From Streptomyces finlayi (GTDB lineage: Bacteria; Actinomycetota; Actinomycetes; Streptomycetales; Streptomycetaceae): a DNA stretch of 64,000 nt. This document shows, piece by piece, positions 34,251 through 42,505 of this stretch. The notes under the pieces were generated by a model. That model saw only the letters and a list, made by a program, of their open reading frames with translations, made no database searches and was not told where the DNA came from. Each line of letters begins with the position of its first letter. Position 1 is the first letter of the stretch. The DNA lies in contig NZ_CP045702.1 of assembly GCF_014216315.1 (NCBI RefSeq), positions 6,262,001 through 6,326,000 of the forward strand, written 5' to 3'. The position numbers were made by a program, and so were the translations under genes.

Positions 34251-35255
34251 GTGACCTCAGCCCCCCTTGCCGCCCGGCTCACTCGAGTCGCCGGGCCGCT
34301 CTTCTTCCCCGTGACCGCTTACGGGCCGGACGGCGCCATCGACCTGACGGCTTTCCGCGCCCATGTGCGGCACGGCGTCGACGCCGGTGCGGCCGCCGTC
34401 TTCGCGTGCTGCGGCACGGGCGAGTTCCATGCGCTGACTCCCGACGAGTTCGGGCTTCTCGTCGCTGCTGCCGTCGAGGAGACGGCCGGGCAGGTGCCCG
34501 TCGTCGCGGGCGCCGGATACGGCACCGCACTCGCGATCCAGTACGCGGAACGCGCCGAGGCGGCGGGCGCCGACGGGCTTCTCGCCCTGCCGCCGTACCT
34601 CGTCGTCGCGGGCCAGGAGGGGCTGCTGCGCCACTACACCGCCCTTGCCGCCGCCACCCGGCTGGAGACGGTCGTCTACCAGCGCGACAACGCCGTCTTC
34701 ACTCCGGAGACGGTCGTCGCGCTCGCCCGGACGCCCGGGATCATCGGTCTCAAGGACGGCTACGGCGACCTGGACCTGATGCAGCGGATCGTCAGCGCCG
34801 TCCGCACCCAGGCGCCCGGCCAGGACTTCCTGTACTTCAACGGGCTGCCGACGGCCGAACTCACGGGACTCGCCTACCGGGGCATCGGCGTCGCGCTCTA
34901 CTCCTCGGCCGTCTTCGCCTTCGCCCCCGATATCGCCCTCGCCTTCTACCGGGCGCTGGACTCGGGGGACGACGAGCTGGCCAACGCCCTGCTGGACCAC
35001 TTCTACCGGCCGCTGGTCGAGCTGCGCGCCAAGGGGCACGGCTACGCGGTCTCGCTGGTGAAGGCGGCCGTCCGGCTCGGGGGACTGGACGTCGGCGAGG
35101 TGCGCACCCCGCTCATGGAGCCGCCCGCCGCCCACATCGAGGAGCTCGTCGCGATCATCGCGAGCGGACGCACCGTGCTGGAGGCGCGCGGACCCGGGAT
35201 GCCGGAGGCAGCGGCGTCCGGGGCCGGGGCGCGGGAGGCGGTGGCACGCGGGTGA
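34251..35255 (+). CDS. kdgD: 5-dehydro-4-deoxyglucarate dehydratase
   Basis: A DHDPS-superfamily aldolase-fold enzyme that dehydrates and decarboxylates 5-keto-4-deoxyglucarate to alpha-ketoglutarate semialdehyde. The 334-residue product has GTGEF at 55-59, Tyr143 (VVYQRDNAVF) and the Schiff-base lysine K168 (IGLKDGYGD). The GTGEF/YQRDN/LKDGYGD set and the longer length set it apart from true DapA. Start GTG 34251 has AGGGAG seven bases upstream. It is divergent from udh, which makes its upstream substrate. Its TGA overlaps the next gene (GTGA). The Ala/Gly-rich C-terminus after about 315 is a low-complexity tail. Confidence 0.88.
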   Translation: MTSAPLAARLTRVAGPLFFPVTAYGPDGAIDLTAFRAHVRHGVDAGAAAVFACCGTGEFHALTPDEFGLLVAAAVEETAGQVPVVAGAGYGTALAIQYAERAEAAGADGLLALPPYLVVAGQEGLLRHYTALAAATRLETVVYQRDNAVFTPETVVALARTPGIIGLKDGYGDLDLMQRIVSAVRTQAPGQDFLYFNGLPTAELTGLAYRGIGVALYSSAVFAFAPDIALAFYRALDSGDDELANALLDHFYRPLVELRAKGHGYAVSLVKAAVRLGGLDVGEVRTPLMEPPAAHIEELVAIIASGRTVLEARGPGMPEAAASGAGAREAVARG

Positions 35256-36436
35256 AGACCTCTGCCTTCCTCTACCCCTGGGACGTCGTGGGCGACCCGG
35301 ATGCCGCGGCGCGCATCGCCGGCCTCGGGATCGAGCAGGTGACCCTCGCGTCCGCCTACCACTCGACCCGGGCGCTGACCCCGCGGCACCCGGACCGCCG
35401 GATCGTCACCGCCGAGTACGCCGCGGTGCTCTACCCGCCGGACGCGCGACGCTGGTCGGGGCGCGCGCTGCGGCCCCACGAGCAGTCCTAGGTGCCGGGC
35501 CCCGACCCGTACGCGGAGGCGGCTCGGGCGCTGACCGACGCCGGTCTCCAGGTGCACAGCTGGGTCGTGCTCGCGCACAACTCCCGGCTGGGCGCCGAAC
35601 ACCCGGACACCTCGGTGGTCAACGCCTACGGCGACCGCTATCCGTGGGCGCCCTGCATCGCCCAGCCGGCCGTCCACGCCTACCTGGTGGACCTGGCCGC
35701 CGAGGCGGCGGTCCGCGAGGGGTCGCTCGGTACCGAGCTGGAGTCCTGCGGCTGGTACGGCTTCGCCCATCTGCACGCCCACGACAAGACCGCGGGCGTC
35801 GGTCTGGGGGACGCGGCGCAGTATCTGATGTCGCTCTGCTTCTGCCCGGTCTGCCGGGCCGGATACGGCGAGCAGGGCCTGGACGCGGACGAGCTGAGCG
35901 TCTCGGTGCGGCGCGCCCTGGCGCCGGTCTGGGCCGGATCGGCCACCGCGGGGGCGGGCTGGTGCGCCGTCGGTGAGCTTCTCGGCGCCGAGCTCGCCGA
36001 GGCCACCCTCCGGTGGCGCGGCCAGGTCGCCCGTACGCTCCAGGAGGCAGCGGTCGCCGCCGTTCGGGAAGCCGCGGGGGCCGGGTTCCAGGTGCTCCTG
36101 CACGCCGACCCCGCCGCGTACCGCACGGGAGCCAACGCGGGCGTCGACGCGCGCCACATCCTCTCCGTCGCAGACGGTGTGGTGCTGCCCTGCGCCGGTG
36201 GCGACGCGGCGCGCGGAGCGGTCCTCGGGCCGTTCGCGGGCGGGTCCGGACAGGGCGTTCTCGCCGCCAACTTCGGCGTCGTCTCAGGGATGGGCGGCAG
36301 CCCCGGCACGCTCGACCGCGACGCCGCCCACGCCGCCTCGCTCGGCGCCACCGAACTGCGGCTGTACCACGCCGGGCTGGCCTCGGGCCCGGACCTCGAA
36401 GCCGTCGCCGACGCGCTCTCACGCGTCGGGCGATGA
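35252..36436 (+). pseudogene. Conserved hypothetical protein interrupted by one amber codon
   Basis: Translation from GTG 35252 (coupled to kdgD) gives 79 residues (KTSAFLYPWDVVGDPDAAAR to ALRPHEQS) and then TAG at 35489-35491. The same frame continues without shift for 314 residues (GPDPYAEAARALTDAGLQVH to ALSRVGR, TGA at 36434-36436). A one-base change would restore a sense codon, most simply TGG for Trp. The joined protein of about 394 residues looks like a TIM-barrel-type conserved Streptomyces protein found beside uronate or sugar dehydratase genes, function unknown. A restart at GTG 35492 is possible but would lack the first strand. Confidence 0.8.
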
Positions 36437-36866
36437 CGGGAGCGGGCCGGTGGGGGAGTCCGTCAGCCTCCCCCGCCGGCCCGTGACCAGCAGGACCGCG
36501 GTTAACGGCCCCGCCGCCCCGGTCACGGGCAGCGGCACCCGTACGCCGTGAGCGGCCCCGCCCCGATCGCCGCGCCCGCGACCTGGGTCGCCGCGGCGTA
36601 CGGGAGCGCTCTCGCCGCCACCGCCACCGCGAACGGGGCGATCCCGGCAGCCGCGAACGCCCGCTGCGGCATCCCGCCGCAGCAGCGGCCCCGCCAGTCG
36701 CCCGACCGCCACGGAACCGGCGTCCTGGGCCGCGTACGGCACCCCCGGTGAACGCGTGGGAGCGGGACGGCCGCTCGTCCGCCACCGCGTGGACCGCCGC
36801 CCCGTCGAGCCCGGTGAGCGGCACAGCTCTCATGGAGGGCTCGGCCGTTCAGCCCCATTGAGGACA
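36437..36866. other. Degenerate, probably ex-coding stretch
   Basis: About 430 bp before the GntR promoter contain no intact gene. On the minus strand, pieces in different frames have protein-like composition (from ATG 36832 MRAVPLTGLDGAAVHAVADE; then QRAFAAAGIAPFAVAVAARA; then GAAGPLTAVLLVTGRRGRL). They cannot be joined without at least two frame changes. This suggests a decayed gene that I cannot identify. Confidence 0.4.
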
Positions 36867-36915
36867 AAACGGCAACAGCGAACGACGAGCCGTGAAACTT
36901 CTTCTGTCAGAACCG

Positions 36916-36976
36916 TTGACGAAACATTCGGCACAGCTCTAGCTTCATCGCGTCGTACTTCGTACGTCATATATGA
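36916..36976 (+). promoter_or_regulatory. Promoter and palindromic operator of the GntR gene
   Basis: TTGACG (36916-36921) and TAGCTT (36940-36945) are spaced by 18 bp, the same architecture as the kdgD promoter. The perfect palindrome TCATATATGA (36967-36976) lies about 15 bases beyond the expected transcription start, a good position for autoregulation by the FCD-type GntR protein encoded next. Confidence 0.5.
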
Positions 36977-37010
36977 GACGCGATACGCGAGATGTGAGAG
37001 CCCTTCACCC

Positions 37011-37667
37011 ATGACTTTTGCGCCCACCCCGATTCCGTCCCGCACCCAGTACGTGCTGGAGGCGATCAAGCACGCGATCCTCACCGCGCAGCTGAGCCCA
37101 GGGCAGGCACTGGTGGAGACCGAACTCGCCGCGCAATTCGGGGTGTCCAAGACCCCGGTGCGGGAGGCGCTGAAGACACTGGCCGGTACCGGGCTCGTCG
37201 TCATGAGCCAGTACAAGGGCGCCACCGTACGGCTCGTCGACGCGACCATGGCCCGCGAGGTGTACGACGTACGGCTCCTCCTGGAGCCCGAGGCGCTGCG
37301 TCGCTCGATCACCCGCAAGGGCTCGCTCGACGAGGCCCAGGAGGCCCTGGAACGGGCCGACTCGGCGCAGGACAAGGCGGAACGCTCCCTGGCCAACCGG
37401 GACTTCCACCGGGCGCTCTACCTGCCCTGCGGAAACCCGCTGCTCGCCAGGATGCTCGACGAGGTCCGCGACCAGGCCGCTCTCGTGTCGACCGTGGCCT
37501 GGTCGGTCATCCCGACCTGGGAGCGGGAGGCGGCCGAGCACCGGGAGATCCTGCGGCTCGCGCTCGCCGCCGACGCGGCCGCTGCCGCCGGGGCTCTGCA
37601 CGACCACATCGCGTCGTTCGTGCGCCGTGCCTTCCCCGACGACGTCGACGGGGGTGACGCGGCGTGA
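37011..37667 (+). CDS. GntR-family transcriptional regulator, FCD subfamily
   Basis: A 218-residue regulator with an N-terminal winged helix (about 8-75; SRTQYVLEAIKHAI, then QFGVSKTPVREALKTLAGTG) and a C-terminal all-helical FCD ligand domain (about 80-210; EVYDVRLLLEPEALRR, ANRDFHRALYLPCGNPLL, EHREIL). Metal-binding Asp/His positions are visible (D of NRDFH, H of AEHREIL). FCD regulators respond to sugar acids or other carboxylates, which fits control of the uronate/aldonate genes on both sides. Start ATG 37011; promoter and operator candidates lie upstream. The next gene follows after 32 bp. Confidence 0.9.
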   Translation: MTFAPTPIPSRTQYVLEAIKHAILTAQLSPGQALVETELAAQFGVSKTPVREALKTLAGTGLVVMSQYKGATVRLVDATMAREVYDVRLLLEPEALRRSITRKGSLDEAQEALERADSAQDKAERSLANRDFHRALYLPCGNPLLARMLDEVRDQAALVSTVAWSVIPTWEREAAEHREILRLALAADAAAAAGALHDHIASFVRRAFPDDVDGGDAA

Positions 37668-37699
37668 ACCACCAGCACACAGACGAAAGGCGTGTCCGC

Positions 37700-38602
37700 A
37701 TGGACCTCACTCCGCTGAAGGCGGCCCTCGCAGATGTCGTGGCCATCCCGGTGACCCCGTTCGCCGAGGACGGGACCATCGACACGGCGGCGCACCGCGC
37801 CCTGCTGCGACGGCTGCTCGACGGCGGCGTCCGCATCCTCACCCCGAACGGCAACACCGGGGAGTTCTATGCGCTCACGCCCGACGAGCGGCGGGCCGTG
37901 ACCGAACTGACCGTCGAGGAGACCGGTGGCCGCGCCACCGTCCTGGTGGGCGTCGGACACGACGTACCGACCGCCGTCGCCGCCGCCCGGCACGCCAGGG
38001 ACTCCGGCGCCGAGATGGTGATGGTGCACCAGCCGGTGCACCCCTACGTCTCCCAGGACGGCTGGATCGACTACCACCGCGCGATCGCCGAAGCCGTACC
38101 CGGACTCGGCGTCGTCCCTTACATCCGCAACCCGCTGCTCGGCGGCGAGGCGCTGGCCGAACTCGCCGACAGCTGCCCCAACGTCATCGGGGTGAAGTAC
38201 GCCGTACCGGACGCGGCCCGCTTCGGCGCCTTCGCCCGGGACGCGGGCCTCGAACGCTTCGTCTGGGTCGCCGGCCTCGCCGAGCTGTACGCCCCCTCCT
38301 ACTTCGCCACCGGCGCCACCGGCTTCACCTCCGGCCTCGTCAACGTCGCCCCCGGTGTCTCGCTGGCCATGCTGGAGGCCCTGCGGGCCGGGGACTACGC
38401 GGCGGCGATGAAGGTCTGGGAGCAGATCCGCCGCTTCGAGGAACTGCGCGCCGACCGGCAGTCCGCCGACAACGTCACCGTGGTCAAGGAGGCCCTGGCC
38501 TCGCTCGGCCTCTGCCGCCGCGATGTCCGCGCCCCCAGCAGAGTGCTGCCCGAGGAGCGCCGCGCCGAGGTCGCCGACCAGGTCGCCGGGTGGTCCGTAT
38601 GA
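37700..38602 (+). CDS. DHDPS-superfamily enzyme, probable 2-keto-3-deoxy-sugar-acid dehydratase/aldolase
   Basis: A 300-residue DHDPS-fold enzyme, second of two in this cluster. It has GNTGEF (51-56), Tyr141 (VVPYIRNPLLGG) and the Schiff-base lysine K166 (IGVKYAVPD), so it forms a pyruvate-type imine. It is translationally coupled to the IlvD/Edd dehydratase downstream, whose product would be a 2-keto-3-deoxy acid. The likely reaction is therefore dehydration of 2-keto-3-deoxypentonate to alpha-ketoglutarate semialdehyde, or aldol cleavage. Start ATG 37700 has AAAGG nine bases upstream; a GTG at 37664 overlapping the gntR stop is an alternative. Confidence 0.82.
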   Translation: MDLTPLKAALADVVAIPVTPFAEDGTIDTAAHRALLRRLLDGGVRILTPNGNTGEFYALTPDERRAVTELTVEETGGRATVLVGVGHDVPTAVAAARHARDSGAEMVMVHQPVHPYVSQDGWIDYHRAIAEAVPGLGVVPYIRNPLLGGEALAELADSCPNVIGVKYAVPDAARFGAFARDAGLERFVWVAGLAELYAPSYFATGATGFTSGLVNVAPGVSLAMLEALRAGDYAAAMKVWEQIRRFEELRADRQSADNVTVVKEALASLGLCRRDVRAPSRVLPEERRAEVADQVAGWSV

Positions 38603-40326
38603 GCACCCGGCGCACCCCCGAGGAACTGCGCAGTCACCAGTGGTACGGCACGGACGGGCTCCGCTCGTTCAGTCACCGCGCCCGCACCCGTCAGCTCGGC
38701 TACCTCCCCGAAGAGCACCTGGGCAAGCCGGTCATCGCGATCCTCAACACCTGGTCGGACATCAATCCCTGCCACGTCCATCTGCGCGACCGCGCGCAGG
38801 CGGTCAAGCGGGGGGTCTGGCAGGCGGGTGGCTTCCCGCTCGAGTTCCCGGTCTCCACGCTCTCGGAGACCTTCCAGAAGCCGACGCCCATGTTCTACCG
38901 CAACATGCTGGCGATGGAGACCGAGGAGCTGCTGCGCTCCTATCCGGTGGACGGCGCCGTCCTGCTCGGGGGCTGCGACAAGTCCACGCCCGCGCTGCTG
39001 ATGGGCGCCGCCTCCGTCGACCTGCCGACCGTGTTCGTACCCGCGGGCCCGATGCTGCCGGGCCACTGGCGCGACGAGATCCTCGGCTCCGGCACGGACA
39101 TGTGGAAGTACTGGGACGACAAGCGGGCCGGGCTCATCGGTGACTGCGAGATGGCCGAGCTGGAGAACGGGCTCGCCCGTTCGCCCGGACACTGCATGAC
39201 CATGGGGACGGCGTCGACCCTGACGGCCGCCGCCGAGGCGATGGGCGTCACGGTGCCGGGCGCCTCGTCCATCCCGGCCGTCGACTCGGGCCACGACCGG
39301 ATGGCGGCGCAGTCGGGCATCCGGATCGTCGAACTGGTTTGGCAGCAGCTGACCTTGTCGAAGATCCTCACGGCGGAGGCGTACGAGGACGCGGTCGCCA
39401 CCGTCCTCGCGCTCGGCGGGTCCACCAACGCGGTGATCCATCTGATCGCCATGGCGGGCCGCTCCGGAGTGGAGCTCAGCCTGGACGACTTCGACCGCAT
39501 CGCCCGTACGGTGCCGGTGCTCGCCAACCTCCGCCCCGGCGGCCAGTACCTGATGGAGGACTTCCACTTCGCCGGCGGGCTGCCGGGCTTCCTGTCCCGC
39601 CTCACTGACGTACTGCACCTGGACCGTCCCACCGTCTCGCACACCTCGATGCGCGAGCAGCTCGACGGGGCGCTCGTGCACAACGCGGAGGTCATCCGGG
39701 AGCGGGACAACCCGCTCGCCGAGGAGGGCGGCGTGGCGGTCCTGCGCGGCAACCTCTGTCCGGACGGCGCGGTCATCAAGCACATCGCCGCCGAGCCGCA
39801 CCTGCTGCGTCACACCGGTCCCGCGGTCGTCTTCGACGACTACAAGGAGATGCAGCGCACCATCAACGACCCGGCCCTGGCCATCACCGCCGACCACGTC
39901 CTCGTGCTCCGCAACGCGGGACCCAAGGGCGGTCCGGGAATGCCGGAGTACGGCATGCTGCCGATCCCCGACTACCTGCTGAAGCAGGGCGTCCGGGACA
40001 TGGTGCGGATCTCCGACGCCCGGATGAGCGGCACCAGTTACGGGGCGTGCGTCCTGCACATCGCGCCCGAGTCGTACGTCGGCGGTCCGCTCGCCCTGGT
40101 CCGTACCGGCGACGCGATCACGCTGGACGTCGGGGCGCGTCTGCTCCACCTCGATGTGCCCGAGGAGGAGCTGACACACCGCCGCGCCGAGTGGACGCCG
40201 CCGCCCAACCGGTTCGGGCGCGGCTACGGGGCGCTCTACCAGGACCAGATCACCCAGGCCGACACCGGCTGCGACTTCGCCTTCCTGTCCCGGCAGGGAG
40301 ACGTGCCCGACCCGTACGCCGGCTGA
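38599..40326 (+). CDS. IlvD/Edd-family dehydratase, probable aldonate (L-arabinonate-type) dehydratase
   Basis: An Fe-S dehydratase of 575 residues. The three cluster cysteines are C58 (DINPCHVH), C126 (GGCDKST, with Mg ligands D127/K128) and C199 (PGHCMTMGTAST). This spacing matches characterised L-arabinonate and D-xylonate dehydratases more closely than the biosynthetic dihydroxyacid dehydratase IlvD. Substrates could be L-arabinonate, galactonate or another aldonate from pectin side chains. The ATG overlaps the stop of the DHDPS-family gene (ATGA). The sugar permease operon follows after 114 bp of regulatory DNA. Confidence 0.85.
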   Translation: MSTRRTPEELRSHQWYGTDGLRSFSHRARTRQLGYLPEEHLGKPVIAILNTWSDINPCHVHLRDRAQAVKRGVWQAGGFPLEFPVSTLSETFQKPTPMFYRNMLAMETEELLRSYPVDGAVLLGGCDKSTPALLMGAASVDLPTVFVPAGPMLPGHWRDEILGSGTDMWKYWDDKRAGLIGDCEMAELENGLARSPGHCMTMGTASTLTAAAEAMGVTVPGASSIPAVDSGHDRMAAQSGIRIVELVWQQLTLSKILTAEAYEDAVATVLALGGSTNAVIHLIAMAGRSGVELSLDDFDRIARTVPVLANLRPGGQYLMEDFHFAGGLPGFLSRLTDVLHLDRPTVSHTSMREQLDGALVHNAEVIRERDNPLAEEGGVAVLRGNLCPDGAVIKHIAAEPHLLRHTGPAVVFDDYKEMQRTINDPALAITADHVLVLRNAGPKGGPGMPEYGMLPIPDYLLKQGVRDMVRISDARMSGTSYGACVLHIAPESYVGGPLALVRTGDAITLDVGARLLHLDVPEEELTHRRAEWTPPPNRFGRGYGALYQDQITQADTGCDFAFLSRQGDVPDPYAG

Positions 40327-40357
40327 ACAGGCCGAACAGAATTCTGCGCGCCGCCTC

Positions 40358-40393
40358 GTCCGGTATACCGAATGACATGCGGCAAGCGCTTGC
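40358..40393 (+). promoter_or_regulatory. Adjacent IclR-like and LacI-like operators before the sugar permeases
   Basis: The region 40358-40373 (GTCCGGTATACCGAAT) contains the palindrome CGGTATACCG and agrees in 12 of 16 positions with the site between the IclR gene and the semialdehyde dehydrogenase (58971-58986). Eight bases further, GCAAGCGCTTGC (40382-40393) is a perfect 12-bp palindrome with the AAGCGCTT core of LacI-family operators. Another palindrome, CAGAATTCTG, is at 40337-40346. All lie within 105 bp of the permease start. Confidence 0.5.
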
Positions 40394-40440
40394 GCACTCC
40401 ATGCACCACACCCGCACACCGCGAAGAACGGAGACGTGTC

Positions 40441-41370
40441 ATGGCCCAAGCCGCAGCCGTGGCCAAACCGCCCAAGGTGCCCAAGCGCCGATCGGCGAGC
40501 CCGCGCCGACTGCCCTACCTGCTGATCGCGCCCGCCGGGCTGCTGATGCTGGGCTTCATCGCCTATCCGGTGATCAGCGTCTTCTACTACAGCCTCCAGA
40601 ACTACAACGTCACCAAGCCGTGGCGGAACGGCTTCGCCGGCTTCGACAACTTCACCCGCATCTTCACCGAGGACGACCACTTCTGGACGACACTCGGCTT
40701 CAGCGCCCAGTGGGTCGGCGTCCAGGTCTCGCTCCAGCTCGCGCTGGGCCTCGCCCTCGCACTGATCGTGAACCAGAGCTTCATCGGCCGCGGCATCTCC
40801 CGGGCGATGGTCTTCTCTCCCTGGGCCGTCTCCGGCGTCCTCACCAGCACCATCTGGATCCTGCTCTACAACTCCTCGACCGGCTTCAGCCGTTACCTCG
40901 CGGACGCCGGGATCGGTGACTACGGGACCTCGGTGCTCTCCGACACCGGCACCGTCTTCTGGGCCGCCACGGTCGCCGAACTCTGGCGCGGAGTCCCCTT
41001 CTTCGCCATCCTCATCCTCGCCGACCTGCAGTCCGTGTCGAAGGAGCTGTACGAGGCGGCCTCGGTCGACGGAGCCGGCCGCGTACGGCAGTTCGTCCAC
41101 ATCACCCTGCCGCACCTGCGCGACGCGATCATCCTCGCCACCCTGCTCCGCGGCGTCTGGGAGTTCAACAACGTCGACCTGCTGTACACCCTCACCGGCG
41201 GCGGACCGGCGGGCGAGACCACCACACTGCCGCTCTACGTCGCCAACACCGGTATCGAGGGCCACGACTTCGGCTACGCCTCCGCGCTCACCACCGTCGC
41301 CTTCGTGATCCTCCTCTTCTGCTCGATCGTCTATCTGCGCCTGAGCAAGTTCGGAGGCGACCACAAGTGA
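40441..41370 (+). CDS. Sugar ABC transporter permease (MalF-like)
   Basis: A 309-residue inner-membrane permease of the carbohydrate ABC family with six predicted helices; the first is at about 26-48 (YLLIAPAGLLMLGFIAYP). The cytoplasmic EAA loop reads YEAASVDGAGRVRQFVHITL, and the LTGGGPAGETTTLPLYVA stretch is typical of MalF/UgpA-like subunits. Start ATG 40441 with GGAG upstream. It is coupled to the second permease by a GTGA overlap. The neighbouring pectin genes suggest uptake of oligogalacturonides or related products. No ATPase gene is in the cluster. Confidence 0.92.
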   Translation: MAQAAAVAKPPKVPKRRSASPRRLPYLLIAPAGLLMLGFIAYPVISVFYYSLQNYNVTKPWRNGFAGFDNFTRIFTEDDHFWTTLGFSAQWVGVQVSLQLALGLALALIVNQSFIGRGISRAMVFSPWAVSGVLTSTIWILLYNSSTGFSRYLADAGIGDYGTSVLSDTGTVFWAATVAELWRGVPFFAILILADLQSVSKELYEAASVDGAGRVRQFVHITLPHLRDAIILATLLRGVWEFNNVDLLYTLTGGGPAGETTTLPLYVANTGIEGHDFGYASALTTVAFVILLFCSIVYLRLSKFGGDHK

Positions 41371-42278
41371 CTGCCGCACTCGCCGAGAAGCACACGGGCA
41401 CGGCCCCGGAACCCGTACGCACTCCCCCGAAGCCCCCCGCACACCGCCGCCGCGGCCGTGAGCGCGCCTTCGACGACGTACCGCGCTGGCAGATCTACGT
41501 GCCCCTGGGCATCTATCTGCTCTTCACCCTCATCCCGTTCTACTGGATGTTCCTCTTCGCGGTACGGCCCGCGGGCTCCACCTCGCTGGTGCCCTGGCCG
41601 ATGACGGGCGAGCACTTCTCCAAGGTCTGGAACGAGCGCAGCTTCGCCGTCTTCTTCCAGAACAGCATGATCGTCGGTGTCGCCACCCTGTTCACCACGA
41701 CCCTGGTGGCCCTGGCCGGCGGCTACGCGCTGGCGCGGTTCAACTTCAGGATCAAGAACGGGTTCATGCTGGCGCTGCTGTGCTCGCAGTTCATCCCGGG
41801 CGCGCTGATGCTCGTACCGCTCTTCGAGATCTTCAAGAACCTCCAGATGATCAACTCCCTCGGCAGCGTCATCATCGCCGAGACGGTCTTCCAGCTGCCG
41901 CTGTCGATCATCCTGATCAGCGGCTTCATCAAGAACGTGCCCATGACGCTGGAGGAAGCCGCCTGGGTGGACGGCTGCTCGCGCTTCCGTGCCTTCTGCG
42001 CGGTCGTCCTCCCGCTGCTCAGGCCCGGACTGATCGCCGTCGGTTCCTTCGCCTTCGTGCACAGCTGGAACCACTTCCTGTTCGCCCTGATGTTCCTCAG
42101 CGAACAGGACAAGCAGACGATCCCGGTCGGCCTGAACACCCTCATCGGCGCCGACAGCGTCGACCTGGGGGCGCTCGCCGCGGGCGGTGTCATCGCCGCC
42201 GTGCCCGTGGTGATCGTCTTCGCCTTCATCCAGAAGTGGCTGATCACCGGCTTCAGCGCCGGCGCAGTGAAGGGCTGA
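41367..42278 (+). CDS. Sugar ABC transporter permease (MalG-like)
   Basis: The second permease subunit, 303 residues with six helices and a longer cytosolic N-terminus (Pro/Arg-rich to about 45). The EAA motif reads LEEAAWVDGCSRFRAFCAVV, the docking site for the ATPase. It starts at GTG 41367 overlapping the previous stop. In Streptomyces such transporters commonly use the shared ATPase MsiK encoded elsewhere, which would explain the missing ATPase gene. The substrate-binding protein is encoded 4 kb downstream at 46445, after a block of enzymes. Confidence 0.92.
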   Translation: MTAALAEKHTGTAPEPVRTPPKPPAHRRRGRERAFDDVPRWQIYVPLGIYLLFTLIPFYWMFLFAVRPAGSTSLVPWPMTGEHFSKVWNERSFAVFFQNSMIVGVATLFTTTLVALAGGYALARFNFRIKNGFMLALLCSQFIPGALMLVPLFEIFKNLQMINSLGSVIIAETVFQLPLSIILISGFIKNVPMTLEEAAWVDGCSRFRAFCAVVLPLLRPGLIAVGSFAFVHSWNHFLFALMFLSEQDKQTIPVGLNTLIGADSVDLGALAAGGVIAAVPVVIVFAFIQKWLITGFSAGAVKG

Positions 42279-42283
42279 CGCAC

Positions 42284-42505
42284 ATGACCGAACCAACCCC
42301 CGCGCCCCGGCCCCGCACCGGCCGCCGCGCCGCCGCCACGCTCGTCCTGCTCGCCGGGTGCCTGGCCCTCCAGCCCGGAGCACAGGCCGCCACCCCGGCC
42401 GCCGTACCCGCCGCCCCCGCGGCCGCCGTACCGGACCTGGGCCGGGAGGTCCTCGCGGCCGGCGACGGCTGGGCACGCGGCGCGGGCGCGGGGAGGGTCG
42501 GATGA
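42284..42505 (+). pseudogene. Secreted pectate-lyase-like protein, truncated to its N-terminus
   Basis: A 73-residue frame with a good signal peptide (Arg-rich start, TLVLLAGCLALQPGAQA, cleavage near residue 35), then a Pro/Ala linker and LGREVLAAGDGWARGAGAG. That last piece parallels TLAAQDGWASEGTGTTGG at the mature N-terminus of the intact pectate lyase at 48721. Everything after it, some 350-400 residues with all catalytic elements, is absent. The TGA still overlaps the next ATG (42502), so translational coupling to the downstream gene survives. It may now act only as a leader cistron. Confidence 0.65.

Noticed and set aside
38395..41442. A 1015-codon open frame on the minus strand across the dehydratase and permease genes
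   Set aside because: It is the mirror frame of high-GC codons in the plus-strand genes; its composition (Asp/Val/Arg/Gly runs) is not protein-like and it covers three well-supported genes.
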